The notes beneath the pieces were generated by a model, which made no database searches, was not told where the DNA came from, and worked only from the letters and a program-made list of their open reading frames with translations. The translations under genes and the position numbers were made by a program. Below are positions 1 through 10,172 of a stretch of DNA of 35,649 nucleotides, piece by piece; the stretch's first letter is position 1, and each line of letters starts with the position of its first letter. This DNA comes from Nemertoderma westbladi (lineage: Eukaryota > Xenacoelomorpha > Nemertodermatida > Nemertodermatidae): NCBI GenBank assembly GCA_032718475.1, contig JAUCBJ010002430.1, forward strand, positions 1 to 35,649, read 5' to 3'.

Positions 1-401
1 AAAGTATCCAGAAAAAACAGTAAGACTGAACACTCTCCCTATGATCGACTAAAAAGCTACACGTCGACAGGAAAAACCGCCCTGATTGGCCCAAGCCAAA
101 CAAAGAACCACGCGTCCAATGGCTGTTTCCATGTCAGCAACCAGCTGCTAGATGTCGTAATATGAATCATCACGGCTAAGCTGTGAAAGGTGGTTGGTGC
201 ATTACAAGTTTTTTGTCTTACCATGTCCGCTAAAACACGTATATAGCAGAATGATTTTTATGTCCGTTAAAACACCTGTAAAGGTACCTTGCGGGTGAGG
301 GGAATATATATACAGTTAGAAAACCTTTTTTAGAGTATTCCAGCGCCTGGGGGGGAACTGGCCGGCAAAGGCAAACGTATCAGTTATCCCACAAAAGCTT
401 T
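1..401. other. Unassigned flank
   Basis: I see no supported gene, RNA or mobile element here. The stretch is moderately AT-rich and leads into the 36-bp minisatellite. Confidence 0.5.
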
Positions 402-1185
402 TACACCCACTCCTACTCTCGGGTAGCAGATAGGAGTAGCGCCCCCTCCTACCCTCGGGTAGCAGATAGGAGAAGCGCCCACTGCTACACTCGGGTAGCA
501 GATAGGAGTAGCGCCCACTCCTACCCTCGGGTAGCAGATAGGAGTAGCGCCCACTCCTACCCTTGGGTAGCAGCTAGGAGTAGCGCCCACCCCTACCTTC
601 GGGTAGCAGATAGGAGTAGCGCCCTCCCCTACCTTCGGGTAGCAGATAGGAGTAGCGCCCACCCCTACATTCGGGTAACAGATAGGAGTAGCGCCTAACC
701 CTACCTTCGGGTAGCAGATAGGAGTAGCGCACACCCCTACCTTCGGGTAGCAGATAGGAGTAGAGCCCACCCCTACCTTCAGGTAGCGGATAGGAGTACC
801 GCCCACCCCTACCTTTGGGTAGCAGCTAGGAGTAGCGCCCACTCCTACTCTCGGGTAGCAGATAGGAGTAGCGCCCACTCCTACCCTTGGGTAGCAGATA
901 GGAGTAGCGCCCTCTCCTACCCTCGGGTAGCAGATAGGAGTAGCGCCCACTCCTACTCTCGGGTAGCAGATAGGAGTAGTGCCCACCCATATCTTCGGGT
1001 AGCAGATAGGAGTAGCGCCCACTCCAACCCTCGGGTAGCAGACAGGAGTAGCGCCCACTCCTACACTCGGGTAGCAGATGGAGCAGCGCCCACCCCTACC
1101 TTCGGGTAGCAGATAGGAGTAGCGCCCTCCCCTACCTTCGGGTAGCAGATAGGAGTAGCGCCCACTCCTATACTCGGGTAGCAGA
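402..1185. repeat. 36-bp minisatellite, about 22 copies
   Basis: Contiguous 36-bp units with no spacers, each starting near GGGTAGCAGATAGGAGTAGC. Each unit holds two short dyads: TAGGAGT paired with ACTCCTA around AGCGCCC, and CTACCC paired with GGGTAG around TC. Because 36 is a multiple of three, one minus-strand frame stays open for 287 codons with a 12-residue repeat. Single-base indels (for example near 1078) shift the frame inside the array, so coding selection is unlikely. Copies differ by a few substitutions. Confidence 0.92.
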
Positions 1186-1375
1186 TATCGAAAGGGGAGC
1201 CTTTGGGTCGCCTCCGGCTTCGGCCAATTTGTTTGGTTGTTAGCCATAGGCTAGATAAAGTAGGTCTATTATAGTCTAGCACTGTCTAGTTAGCAGGACT
1301 CTGCTCTGCTATGACCTAGTAAAGAAATCTTTAGTTGGTTATGCTCTACCTAATGGTTTAATATAGACAATCAAA

Positions 1376-1780
1376 TAATAGATATTAGCTAAACGATTTC
1401 GTTGAGGCATTGACATGATGAATTAATATTTAAGTATCAATAATATCGGCATAAGGTAAGTTATAATAATTTTTACAAATTGGGTTGCCTCCGCACGTAA
1501 AAATATATTTCTTTTAAAACACTAATTTCTTGTTAATACCTCTCCCTTTCATTAATCCTTTGTGCTCCTTTGCAGTTGGGGTGGTGCAGATTAAGAGGGC
1601 GGTTGAAGCAAGGGGGAACTTTCCTTTCTTTGATTTATTCTTATAGGCTGTTTGGTTAAATTTCTTATTTATTTATTTAAATTTCTTAAGTACCGATTTT
1701 GGGATAGAATTGGTCAATTTTAATCTGTATCTGATACCGGTAACTGAGCCTCGTCCTGCGCGATGGCCGCACGAACGTGT
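1376..1780. repeat. Dispersed ~400-bp repeat, copy A
   Basis: This stretch aligns by eye, with scattered differences, to 8365-8741. Shared landmarks are GGCATAAGGTAAGTTATAAT, a TTGGGT-GCCTCC block, TTTTAAAACAC, TTAATACCT, and a terminal block with CTGCGCGA-GGCC-CACGAACGTGT. The last block also occurs at 3011-3040. No protein is apparent. It is probably a non-autonomous mobile element; its class is not recognised. Confidence 0.75.
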
Positions 1781-1860
1781 ATTATGTACACAGAACTCTG
1801 TTTTAGTAAATATACAGTCATAGTTTTAGTAATATATAACCATATTATTTAATAATTTAC

Positions 1861-2155
1861 CTTTGCTGCTGCTGACCCATCGCTTTTCTAGACCCTCAAC
1901 AACATCCCAGCTGTCCATCTCTGCTAGACAATCCTCGCTATAGAGCTCGCATTTGTCAGTGAAACTGAAAGACCAGCATAGATTACTGTACTGTTCGCAA
2001 TCAATGCTGCATTGATGTGCTGATGCGGCATTGGTAGACACCCCTTCTGAGAGAGAGTTAGTACAGAAAGAGTTCATGTAAACACTCGCACCAAGTGATA
2101 CTGGTATCATGTTGGCCAGGATGTTAATTATTATTATTTGGTGTGCAGAAAACAT
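1861..2155 (-). CDS. Candidate first exon, secreted PAN/apple-like protein (partial)
   Basis: The minus-strand reading frame from ATG 2155 gives about 98 residues before a good splice donor, AAAG|GTAAAT, with GT at 1860-1859. The N-terminus looks like a signal peptide: hydrophobic run IIIINILANMIPVSLGA, possible cleavage near residue 23. The mature part has six cysteines at residues 31, 49, 53, 60, 69 and 76. The block QCSIDCEQYSNLCWSFSF followed by a C-E-L-Y turn resembles the core of PAN/apple domains, which are extracellular binding modules. The start has A at -3. A TATA-like box lies about 110 bp upstream. Further exons would lie below 1859 and probably outside the window; none is recognised. 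The domain call rests on pattern recognition only, and the exon could be a relic. Confidence 0.5.
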
Positions 2156-2263
2156 TATAGTTTTGGTAATGATATATCAGATTAATAATTTTTCAAAATA
2201 TTTGTTATTATTTTCATAGAAACATTACGATTACATTTCATGGATGATCGACTTCTTGCAATG

Positions 2264-2271
2264 TATTTATA
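2264..2271 (-). promoter_or_regulatory. TATA-like box upstream of the PAN-like exon
   Basis: On the minus strand this reads TATAAATA, about 110 bp before the ATG at 2155. That distance fits a start site near 2235 and an 80-nt leader. In AT-rich DNA it could be chance. Confidence 0.35.
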
Positions 2272-2465
2272 CGAATCGATAAAATCCAATTTATATTCCA
2301 TTAATACTAAACATTAATACTGCTCCAATGTGAATCACAGAGCTGTTTCTATAAGTCGATTAATAATAATGATGGGTATATAGGACTACTCCATTGTACC
2401 AGGTGGTATTTAATTAAACCGCGGTTTAAAACAAAGTATAAATTCAATTTAAATTAACTATTAAA

Positions 2466-3034
2466 TGTGGGGCGAGCCACGAAGTGAGCGAAGCCTTAGC
2501 ATATGGGTGCCATTAACGAGTTGTCTGTCGTCGTCGTAAATTTTTGAACGCTAATAACTCAGTTATTCCTCGATGAAATTAAATTTTTTTTTTAATTGGT
2601 ACGTATGTAGTCCGGCAAAAGTTTAGAAAGAATCTGAAGTTTGGTAAAAAAAAAAGGAACGAACGCGACGAGTTTACAGTGGATACGAGTATCCACACGC
2701 CATAAATCAGCAGTTACTCTTACAGTTTCGAGACTTTGCATAGTTATAAAGGTTGTTAGTCTCCGTTTAGGAAAATTATTTTAAGACAAAACAGGACGAG
2801 CGCAACGAGGCTAATGAATATTAACTTAAATAGCCCTAGTTAGAAGGTTTACAAATGATAGTTAAAGTGTGTAAGGGCAAACTGAAATGGATCTCTGTTT
2901 TTACAACTAGTTTATCACAAACTGATAGCATCGCCTTCACTCATATATACAGTATTTTGGTTTTCGTATATCTAATAGAGATTACTATAATGTACTTTCT
3001 AATATAGGCTCTCGTGCTGCGCGAAGGCCCCACG
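2466..3034 (+). repeat. Left ~570-bp inverted arm
   Basis: The arm begins TGTGGGGCGAGCCACGAAGT and is the diverged inverse of 3990-4574. The match runs through the whole arm, including the AACTAGTTTATCACAAACTG block and the inner CTGCGCG block. It could be one terminal inverted repeat of a DNA transposon, or one of two element copies inserted head to head. A related diverged terminus lies at 5432-5640. Confidence 0.85.
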
Positions 3035-3143
3035 AACGTGTAGTTTATCCGGTGGTTATTTATATGGAAAAAGCTCAGGAAATCAGAAAGTGGAATCTTG
3101 GAGAAGTAAGCTGCCAATAGGTCTTAAGTAAATGTATCTGAAG

Positions 3144-3210
3144 AAACACCCTTATGGTGGACAATTACGGCCTATTCCCTATGCTAGTCGTGCTTTAACT
3201 CCCACTGAAC
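3144..3210 (+). pseudogene. Ty3/gypsy RT-RNase H scrap
   Basis: Frame beginning at 3153 reads GGQLRPIPYASRALTPTEQR, which closely matches the conserved start of the RNase H-like segment in Ty3/gypsy polyproteins (G-x-LRPI-x-YASR-x-LTPTE). Only about 20-25 codons are recognisable. The match ends where LINE-derived sequence begins near 3210. It is a dead fragment. Confidence 0.7.
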
Positions 3211-3295
3211 AAAGATCAGCTCTCGGAGCAAATACCACACCCTGGTTTGCCGTTCCACAGGGTGGGTGTCGCAGTGGAGTCAGATATGAGGCCCA
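3211..3295 (-). mobile_element. Inverted fragment of LINE 5' UTR
   Basis: The reverse complement of this stretch matches 21061-21146 of the full-length LINE with few differences, for example around CCTGGTTTGCC and GTCAGATATGAGG. It lies in the opposite orientation to the LINE 3' fragment that follows. Inversion of the 5' part relative to the 3' part is common in LINE copies made by twin priming. Confidence 0.8.
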
Positions 3296-3369
3296 AGATA
3301 CTCTAGATTGAGAAGGAAATATTGGCTATTGCCTAAGGCATTACCAAGTTTTGACCAAATCTTTTAAGT

Positions 3370-3830
3370 TTTGGGACTGTGGTTGATTATGTTCTACTTA
3401 TGTCCTTTTAGAGGACACCAAATCTCTGGATGGCATTTTCACAACAATGCTGCGCCGGGTTCACTGTATCAAGTACAATGCACATCTCCAATCAGACTCT
3501 ATACAACATTTGGTGTGTTCCATTAATCCCCCCTAGCTTGACACTTGAACGGAACCGCCTCCGCTTCGCAGGACAATGCTTTCGCCATGAGGACCAGCCA
3601 GTGCATAATCTTTGTACTTTGGCAGCCTCATGGAGTGAATAAGCATGGTGGACAGCCCATGACTTTCTTGAGACGCATCTTAAAGGACACTGGCCTTAAA
3701 GATGCGGATGATCTAGCAAATGTCATGGGTGATAGGGAGTTATGGCGGCGCGATTTTGTCGACAAGCCGGCATATATATATATATATATATATAATGCAG
3801 CTGCAACGTAGCATGCCGATCGTAGTAGTA
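3370..3830 (+). mobile_element. Old LINE 3'-end fragment
   Basis: This stretch matches the C-terminal coding part and 3' end of the full-length LINE. After a short piece like GGTTGACTATGTTCTAC it jumps to the segment starting GAGGACACCAAATCTCTGGA and runs to the GCATGCCGATC-GTAGTAG tail. The frame is broken and spread over two short ORFs. About 25 bp of (TA)n is inserted at 3771-3795, replacing part of the C-terminus. It is clearly older than the copies at 6.2 and 20.7 kb. Confidence 0.85.
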
Positions 3831-3990
3831 TGTCCTTTTAGTCCATCTTAATGAAGATGGGGGAGATGGTAACACCCCCCTATAGGCACAAGAAGAAGAG
3901 GAAACCTTACTAATCTTGACTTTGCTGATGACTTAGGAGTACTGTCAGAATCATTGGAGGGAGACCAAAGGCTTAACAGCTCATTAGACC
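3831..3990 (+). mobile_element. Displaced internal LINE fragment
   Basis: This matches the RT-domain segment that should lie upstream of the previous fragment (compare 23516-23690), including GACTTTGCTGATGACTTAGG, which encodes the FADD motif. It sits after the element's 3' end, so the copy is out of order. The word TGTCCTTTTAG occurs at both junctions (about 3403 and 3832), which suggests template switching or recombination there. Confidence 0.75.
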
Positions 3991-4574
3991 GTGGAGCCTC
4001 CGCGCAGCACTAGAGCCTATAATATCGAAAGTACATTATACTAATCTCTATTAGATACGAAAACCGTCTCTCCCAAAATATATATGAGTGAAGGCCATGC
4101 TATCAGTTTGTGATAAACTAGTTGTATAAACGGAGATCCATTTCAGTTTGCCCTTACACACTTTAACTGTCATTTGTAAACCTTCTAACTAGGGCTATTT
4201 AAATTAAGTATGACATTTTTAGTTTTACAATACTCTTCTTCTTCATTAGCCTCGTTGCTCTCGTCCTGTTTTGTCTTTAAATAATCGGAGACTAACGACC
4301 TTTATAACTATGCAAAGTCTCAAAACTAGAGTAACTGCTGATTATGGCAGATGGATACTCGCAACGACTGTAAACTCGTTGCGTTCGTTCGTTTTTTACC
4401 AAACTTCGGATTCTTTCTAAACTTTTGCCGGACTACATACGTACCACGTTTCGTTTAAGTTCATCAAGGAATAACCGAGTTATTAGCGATCAAGAATTTA
4501 CGAAGACGACGACAGTCAACTCGTTATTGGCACCCATATGCTAAGGCTTCGCTCACTTCGTGGCTCGCCCTACA
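3990..4574 (-). repeat. Right ~585-bp inverted arm
   Basis: Inverse partner of 2466-3034, ending ACTTCGTGGCTCGCCCTACA. The arms are diverged by substitutions and small indels. The enclosed 955 bp is retroelement debris, with no transposase frame. Confidence 0.85.
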
Positions 4575-4639
4575 AGCTAGTAGTAATTGTAGTAGGTGCA
4601 TAGTAGGGTACCTATAGAGTACAGTAGGTGTATATTTGC

Positions 4640-5086
4640 CAAGGTGTACTAAATAACATGTCATGCAGCGAGAATTGGCCTCCAATTATTGGAGGCTGAA
4701 AAATTTCATTAAAGTTGGAAGGTCAACCAAACACTTTGAAGCACGCAACATTACTAAAATTACCCCTATGGGGGTTTTCGAAGTCGGTGCTTCCATTTAC
4801 AATACCAGTTTCTATTTTTGACGGTATTTATAATGAACATTTTATCTAGGTTAGGTGTTTACTTATTTTTTATACAGACAGACAAACAGACATTCTAAAT
4901 ACCGTCAAAAATAGAAACTGGTATTGGAAATGGAAGCACCGACTCCGAAAACCCCCATAGGGGTAATTTTAGTTATGTTGCGTGCTTCAAAGTGTTTGGT
5001 TGACCTTCCAACTTTAGTGAAACTTTTTAGCCTCCAATAATTGGAGGCCAATTCTCGCTGCATGACATGTTATTTAGTACACCTTG
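4640..5086. mobile_element. Foldback/MITE-like element with 196-bp arms
   Basis: Left arm 4640-4835 and right arm 4891-5086 are inverse copies of exactly equal length, with about seven mismatches by my reading (roughly 96% identity). The loop is 55 bp (4836-4890) and holds a CAGACAGACAAACAGAC stretch. Each arm contains a second, perfect 20-bp palindrome, GGCCTCCAATTATTGGAGGC. No protein is encoded. A transcript would form a hairpin of almost 200 bp. No clear target-site duplication is visible. Confidence 0.93.
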
Positions 5087-5431
5087 ATATAGGCGTACAG
5101 GTGTAAGTAAAGAGCCCATTACGATAGTGGCTACTGGGTCCATCCACAAAGGAATGCTATAAGCCATTAGCACGACTGGTTATTCATTGCGCCGAGCCAC
5201 AAAGGCATGGAGCGACCCCTTATCAAATGGATAATTCCAAGCAATAAAAGTGTGTTGCGAGACATTAGTATTTGATAAAATGATATTACTATTTACCTCA
5301 ATTCGGTACCCTTTCTCAATTAAGAAAAAATAAATAAATTAGAAAAAAAAATTAAATTAGTCCATCAGAAACATTCATTCAGCCCTCTCTTTAAATGGAT
5401 ATACGATACCCCTCGATACGCAATATTCTAT
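5087..5431. other. Unassigned spacer
   Basis: No gene or repeat is recognised. Composition is AT-rich, with short A-runs near 5325-5355. Confidence 0.5.
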
Positions 5432-5640
5432 ATGTGGGGCGAGACACGTAGTCGGCAAGCCTTGGCATACGGTTCATATAGGGCAAATGGGGCATGTCCG
5501 TCTGTCCGTCCGTCTGTCTGGTAAATCTTTGAACGCGAATTTCTCGGCATCGCTGATTTGAAATTGAACCAAACTTAGTAGGTAAGTAGTAGAGGGAAAG
5601 TTTAGAAAATTTGTAAAGTTTGTTGAAAAATCATGCAGTC
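5432..5640 (+). repeat. Diverged solo terminus of the 2466-3034 repeat family
   Basis: Begins TATGTGGGGCGAGACACG and continues with AAGCCTTGGCATA, a GTCT-rich stretch, and AAATCTTTGAACGCGAAT. All are in the same order as the outer part of the 2466 arm. It has no partner arm nearby. Confidence 0.65.
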
Positions 5641-6215
5641 TGACGTCAGCTACGACAGATTATGTGGTTTTTAGAAAATGTTAAATTTCTCGGGAACGTC
5701 TCATTTTCCAGAGCTGAAATTTTGGTTGCTTGTAGAGAATCATAAAGTCTATGTTTTACGAAATTGAAAAGTGAAGACATTTAATTTAATTGGGGATCGG
5801 CTAGAGACTCCGAAGTAATGACATAGGCCTACCGGTACGGTACTGCTGTACTGTACAAGTACGAAATTGCAGAATAATAATTTGACACCACCTAGCGGAT
5901 TAATATATAATTGTATATCGATCTTATACATATTTATAGCATGGGGTATAGGGTCAGAGCCACGTAGTTGGTGGAGCCTTTGCGAACTGACGCTATCTCT
6001 TAGGGGGGTAGGTAAATTATGGCAAATAGTTCATTCAATAATGGTACTGTATGTCATCATCGTCGAGGCTACGATTTTGACTTACTTATAACTTCGTCGG
6101 ATTTAAAGCTTTCGAGTCTAAAATTAGACTGTAGGCACCAATAAGACCATAAGTTTTGATTTTTAGGGACTTCCAGACACCATCAAATCCTCAGTCTCTC
6201 GCTAGAGGGCTACAT
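5641..6215. other. Unassigned spacer
   Basis: No gene is supported. A block near 6191-6210 (CTCGCTAGAGGGC) resembles the core of the 146-bp repeats found after 28 kb, in reverse orientation. It lies immediately beside the LINE insertion. Confidence 0.45.
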
Positions 6216-6226
6216 GTCTAGATATT

Positions 6227-7993
6227 CAATCTGCTTACTGGGCGGAAAAGCCAACCAACCACCAAGGTTAAGGCTGAATCACCAGCCGATCGCCTCAATG
6301 GTTGGAAAGCCCACTTTGAAAAGCTCCTCAATAATGACAGGGTATTGCCTGATAACTTTATAGAAGTAAAAGTGTCTGAGTCTGTACTCCCAGATATTCC
6401 CATTGGCGATATCTCCTTTGCAGAAGTGAAGGCTGCTGCAAAGAGCATTAAGACCAATCGTGCCAGTGGAGTAGATGGTGTTCCCCCTGAGGTCTTTAAA
6501 ATACCTGAGTGTTTAAAGCTCATCTATCCCATCATAGTAGACATGTACCGTACAACAAGAGTCCCACAAGAAATGAAAACAAATAAGTTGGTGCCAGTTC
6601 CCAAGAAGGGCAACCTAACACTCTATGGTTCTTTTCGGGGAATCTCATTGATCTCGATTGCTGCAAAACTATACAATAGAATTATATTAAATCGCATCAG
6701 GGATCCCATTGAGAGACTGCTACGTGGAAATCAGAATGGGTTCCGTAAAGGTCGTGGGACCATGGAGCCCATTTTGGCACTTAGAAGGATAATTGAAGAG
6801 TTATCAAAAAAGAAAGACAGGCATCTGGCTGTTATCTTTGTTGACTTCTTCAAGGCCTTTGATTCAGTCTCTCGCTCACGTATGTTCAGCATACTTTCAT
6901 TATATGGGATTCCTGATGAAATTATTGCAGCAATCAGATCAGTATACGATGGTTCGACAACATTTGTGTCTACTGTTGATGGTGACACAGAACCATTTGA
7001 AGTGTTATGGGGCGTCCTCCAAGGAGACACACTTGCACCATTCTTGTTCATTATTGTGGTTGACTATGTTCTACGCATGTCCTTAGATCATCATAATGAT
7101 GATGGGGTGATGATAACTCCACCTACTGGCTCCAGAAGTCGAGGAAATCCTGCCAAGTACCTAACTGATCTAGACTTTGCTGATGACTTAGGAGTACTCT
7201 CAGAATCATTAGAGGGAGCCCAGCGGCTCCTCAGCTCATTAGAACATGCTGCTTCTAGTGTTGGTCTTTTTATTAACTCCAGAAAGACCAAAATTCTGAC
7301 AGTTAACTTTGAAAGTCCTCAGCAAGTCTCTGATCGGATGAGCATAAGCTCAAAGGATGGTATGCTTGAGCATGTGGACGACTTCTGTTACCTGGGATCA
7401 TGGATCCGGAAGTCAGGTGAGGACCTTCGAATACGTAAGGGAAAGGCATGGGCAGCCTTGAATAGGCTTTCCAGGATTTGGAAGTCACCTAGAATTAATC
7501 GGAAACTTAAGGTCCGATTATTCAGAGCAGCAGTAGTTCCAGTACTCCTCTACGGGAGTCCATGCTGGGCTCTAACTGCAGAGGACACCAAATCTCTGGA
7601 TGGCACATTCACAAGAATGCTACGCCGGGTACATTGTGTCAAGTACAATGCACACATCTCCAACCAGACACTATATAACATTGGAGGTGTCTCATTGGTT
7701 CCCCCAAGCTTGACACTAGAACAAAATCGCCTCCGCTTTGCAGGACATTGCTTTCGCCGTGAGGACCAGCCAGTGCATAATCTTGTACTTTGGCAGCCTC
7801 ATGGAGTGAATAAGCATGGTGGACAGCCCATGACTTTCTTGAGACGCATCTTAAAGGACACTGGCCTTAAAGATGCGGATGATCTAGCAAATGTCATGGG
7901 TGATAGGGAGTTGTGGCGGTGCAATTTTGTTGACAAGCCGGCACAGCATTCTTAAAAATGCAGCTGCAATGCAGCATGCCGATCCTAGTAGTA
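6227..7993 (+). mobile_element. 5'-truncated young LINE copy with 11-bp TSD
   Basis: This stretch is nearly identical to 22667-24433 of the full-length copy; I count about seven differences. It is flanked by a perfect direct repeat, GTCTAGATATT, at 6216-6226 and 7994-8004. The 3' end is GATCCTAGTAGTAG with no poly(A). Truncation at the 5' end plus a TSD is the hallmark of target-primed reverse transcription. The divergence indicates very recent insertion. Confidence 0.96.
6228..7955 (+). pseudogene. C-terminal LINE RT fragment (open but headless)
   Basis: The frame corresponds to residues 501-1075 of the full-length LINE protein and is uninterrupted from the truncation point to the stop. It keeps the whole reverse transcriptase domain (VDFFKAFD, FADD) and the C-terminal region. 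The endonuclease, 5' UTR and normal start codon are missing. I count two amino-acid changes from the full-length copy, one L to P and one L to I. It has no promoter of its own and should not be made as an independent protein. Confidence 0.9.
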
Positions 7994-8039
7994 GTCTAGA
8001 TATTAAATATCCTCACATTTTCTTTGCTTTAAACCCGTT

Positions 8040-8165
8040 CTAGCTGAAACTTGGCATATTTGTACTAGACCATTAACTGTGTCATTCAAAGTAGGTTCAT
8101 CTGTCTGCAGTTCTCTAGTCTGACGCTAGAGGGCAAAATATCTCAACGTGCAATCACTGAACTAG
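8040..8165 (-). repeat. Single dispersed copy related to the 146-bp repeats
   Basis: The order AGCTGAAACTTGG, CTGCAGTTCTCTAGTC, CGCTAGAGGGCAAAAT matches, in reverse orientation and diverged, the elements of the tandem 146-bp monomers at 28.2-35.6 kb. It shows the monomer family also exists as single copies. Confidence 0.5.
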
Positions 8166-8364
8166 AACGTGAATGTGCTAGAACACGTCCGGTGTGTTTG
8201 CCGGGCTAGGAATCAGTCCGACCAGTTCTACCTCACCACTATTCCAGCAAAGTGTAATTCTATAGGACAAGCAATAGTGTTGGTAGGCCCCAGACTAGAA
8301 AGACAGCTTGCTTATTGTTTATCTCGCAAAATGATTGCCTAAGTATTTGATGGAGATTCTTTAG

Positions 8365-8741
8365 AATAAATATAGCTAAATTATTTTGTTAAGACATCGA
8401 CATGGTAAATTAATATTTCAGTATCACTACTAAAACGGCATAAGGTAAGTTATAATATTTCTTATAAATTGGGTCGCCTCCACGTCTAAAATATATTACT
8501 TTTAAAACACCAATTTTCTGTTAATACCTGCCTGTGAACAATCCACTGTGTACCTTTGGGTTGGGGTGCAGATTAAGGGAGGGGGGGGGGGGGGGCGGGT
8601 GTTGGAAGCGAGCAACTTTCCCCTCTTATGATTTATTTGTGGTGTGGTTAATTTTTTAAATAGAGATTTTGTATTAGAATTGCTCAATTTTAATTTGTAT
8701 CTCATAACTCAACTGAGCCTCGTGCTGCGCGAAGGCCCCAC
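8365..8741. repeat. Dispersed ~400-bp repeat, copy B
   Basis: Second copy of the repeat at 1376-1780, same orientation. It contains a G15 tract at 8581-8595 where copy A has a shorter G-rich stretch. It ends CTGCGCGAAGGCCCCACG. Confidence 0.75.
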
Positions 8742-10172
8742 GAACGTGTTTAATATGCTTACATTTCACATTTATACAGTTAATATAATCATTTAAAATG
8801 ATTTCCACACTTTTTAATATTTCTGTATGCCTCACCTCTGCAGGATTTACAGAATTACCGATCAACCAAACTAAACGGTGAACATGTAAGTCATTCGGAT
8901 AACGGCTGCTGGGTTGAGCGCGAGGATTTATCAATTTGTTTATTTTTTTGCATAAAAGATCATTTCCTTATCAGGACGCTAGAACAGTCATTGATTCAAA
9001 TCAATAATGGATTCATCAAATTCTATAATTAAGACCTGTTGAACACAAAGATATGAGACGCCATAGTATCTAAAGCCACCCCGAGTTATTACGACTATTA
9101 TTCGATAAAAAATGTACAGTACATTTACTTAAAATTAGTTAAAAAAAGACTTATTTATTTAAACTTTTTTTTAGGACATTACTTTTTTTAACTAATTTTC
9201 AGCAAAATTAGTTAGAAGACTTTTTTAACTAATTTTTAACAAAATTAGTTAAAAAAATACTTTTTTAACCAATTTTCTGGAAATTTGTGAAAAAAGGTTA
9301 GATTAATTAACTCAATTTTAAAAATATTAGTGAGAAAACGAGCCCTTTTCATATAAATGAATGTTGTTCAATTAATATTAATTGTATCAATTAATTACAT
9401 AACAAATTACAATTAAAGGAAGCGAAATCGTGAAAATTCAATCACAGCATCATAGCATTATTAGTTACAAGCAAAGCAATATAGGAAAGGCAGCTTAACT
9501 GCAATGCAATTATACTAGATCGCTAAATTAATTACATACAATTATTGATAAAGCACCTGGTACAATATATACAGGAAATAACCCGCCATTAAAAAGCCAC
9601 AAATTGTTTTGGTCCAGAATTACATTTAATGAAATAAAACCAAAATTTATTTAATAAATATAGGAATTTTAGTTTTGACCAAAATATTTAATTAAACATT
9701 AACACCTAAATAATGATAAAGTGTTTGAGGAAGAAGGTTGGGACTTTGGGATAGGTTGGTTCTTTTTACATGGTTTGTAATTTTGTGTATAATGTAGTAT
9801 AACATAAATTTTAAGTTTCATTTTGCTATTCGCAATAAGAAATTTCATATTTATTCGATTTAAATTAGCACAAAAGTTAAAGTACAGCAATGAACCAATT
9901 TCTTTGCTTAAAAAATAGAAAAAGAGATAATATGTGTCAAACTGGTTTGAAGGTGTTAAGTAACTAAATTTTGCAAAAATTTCATAATCCCGGCTTAATA
10001 TGTGTTACAAATAAATTTTAAAATTTCCAAAATGTATATCAACATTACATTTGATTATTAATTAAACATATAAATAAAATAATCTTCGACAATTTACGAT
10101 GATATTTTGTTGGCTATATGATAATAAACAGAGAAAATATACTTGTCATTGATTCCATTTGCATGAACATCC
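8742..10172. other. AT-rich spacer with dyads at 9130-9300
   Basis: At 9130-9300 several AAAATTAGTTAAAAAA and TTTTTTAACTAATTTT blocks alternate, making short inverted repeats. A minus-strand frame at 8750-8930 ends near a donor-like GTAAGC but has no visible acceptor or known domain. Nothing else is supported. Confidence 0.5.

Noticed and set aside
402-1185. 36-bp direct repeats as a CRISPR array
   Set aside because: Units are contiguous with no unique spacers, no cas genes are present, and the DNA is animal.
384-1247. A 287-codon minus-strand frame with 12-residue repeats, as a possible structural protein
   Set aside because: It is generated by a 36-bp minisatellite, and single-base indels move the repeat between frames, so the amino-acid repeat is not conserved.
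8674-8934. A minus-strand frame ending near a donor-like GTAAGC, as a second candidate exon
   Set aside because: It lacks an ATG start, has no visible acceptor with a pyrimidine tract, and shows no domain I can name.
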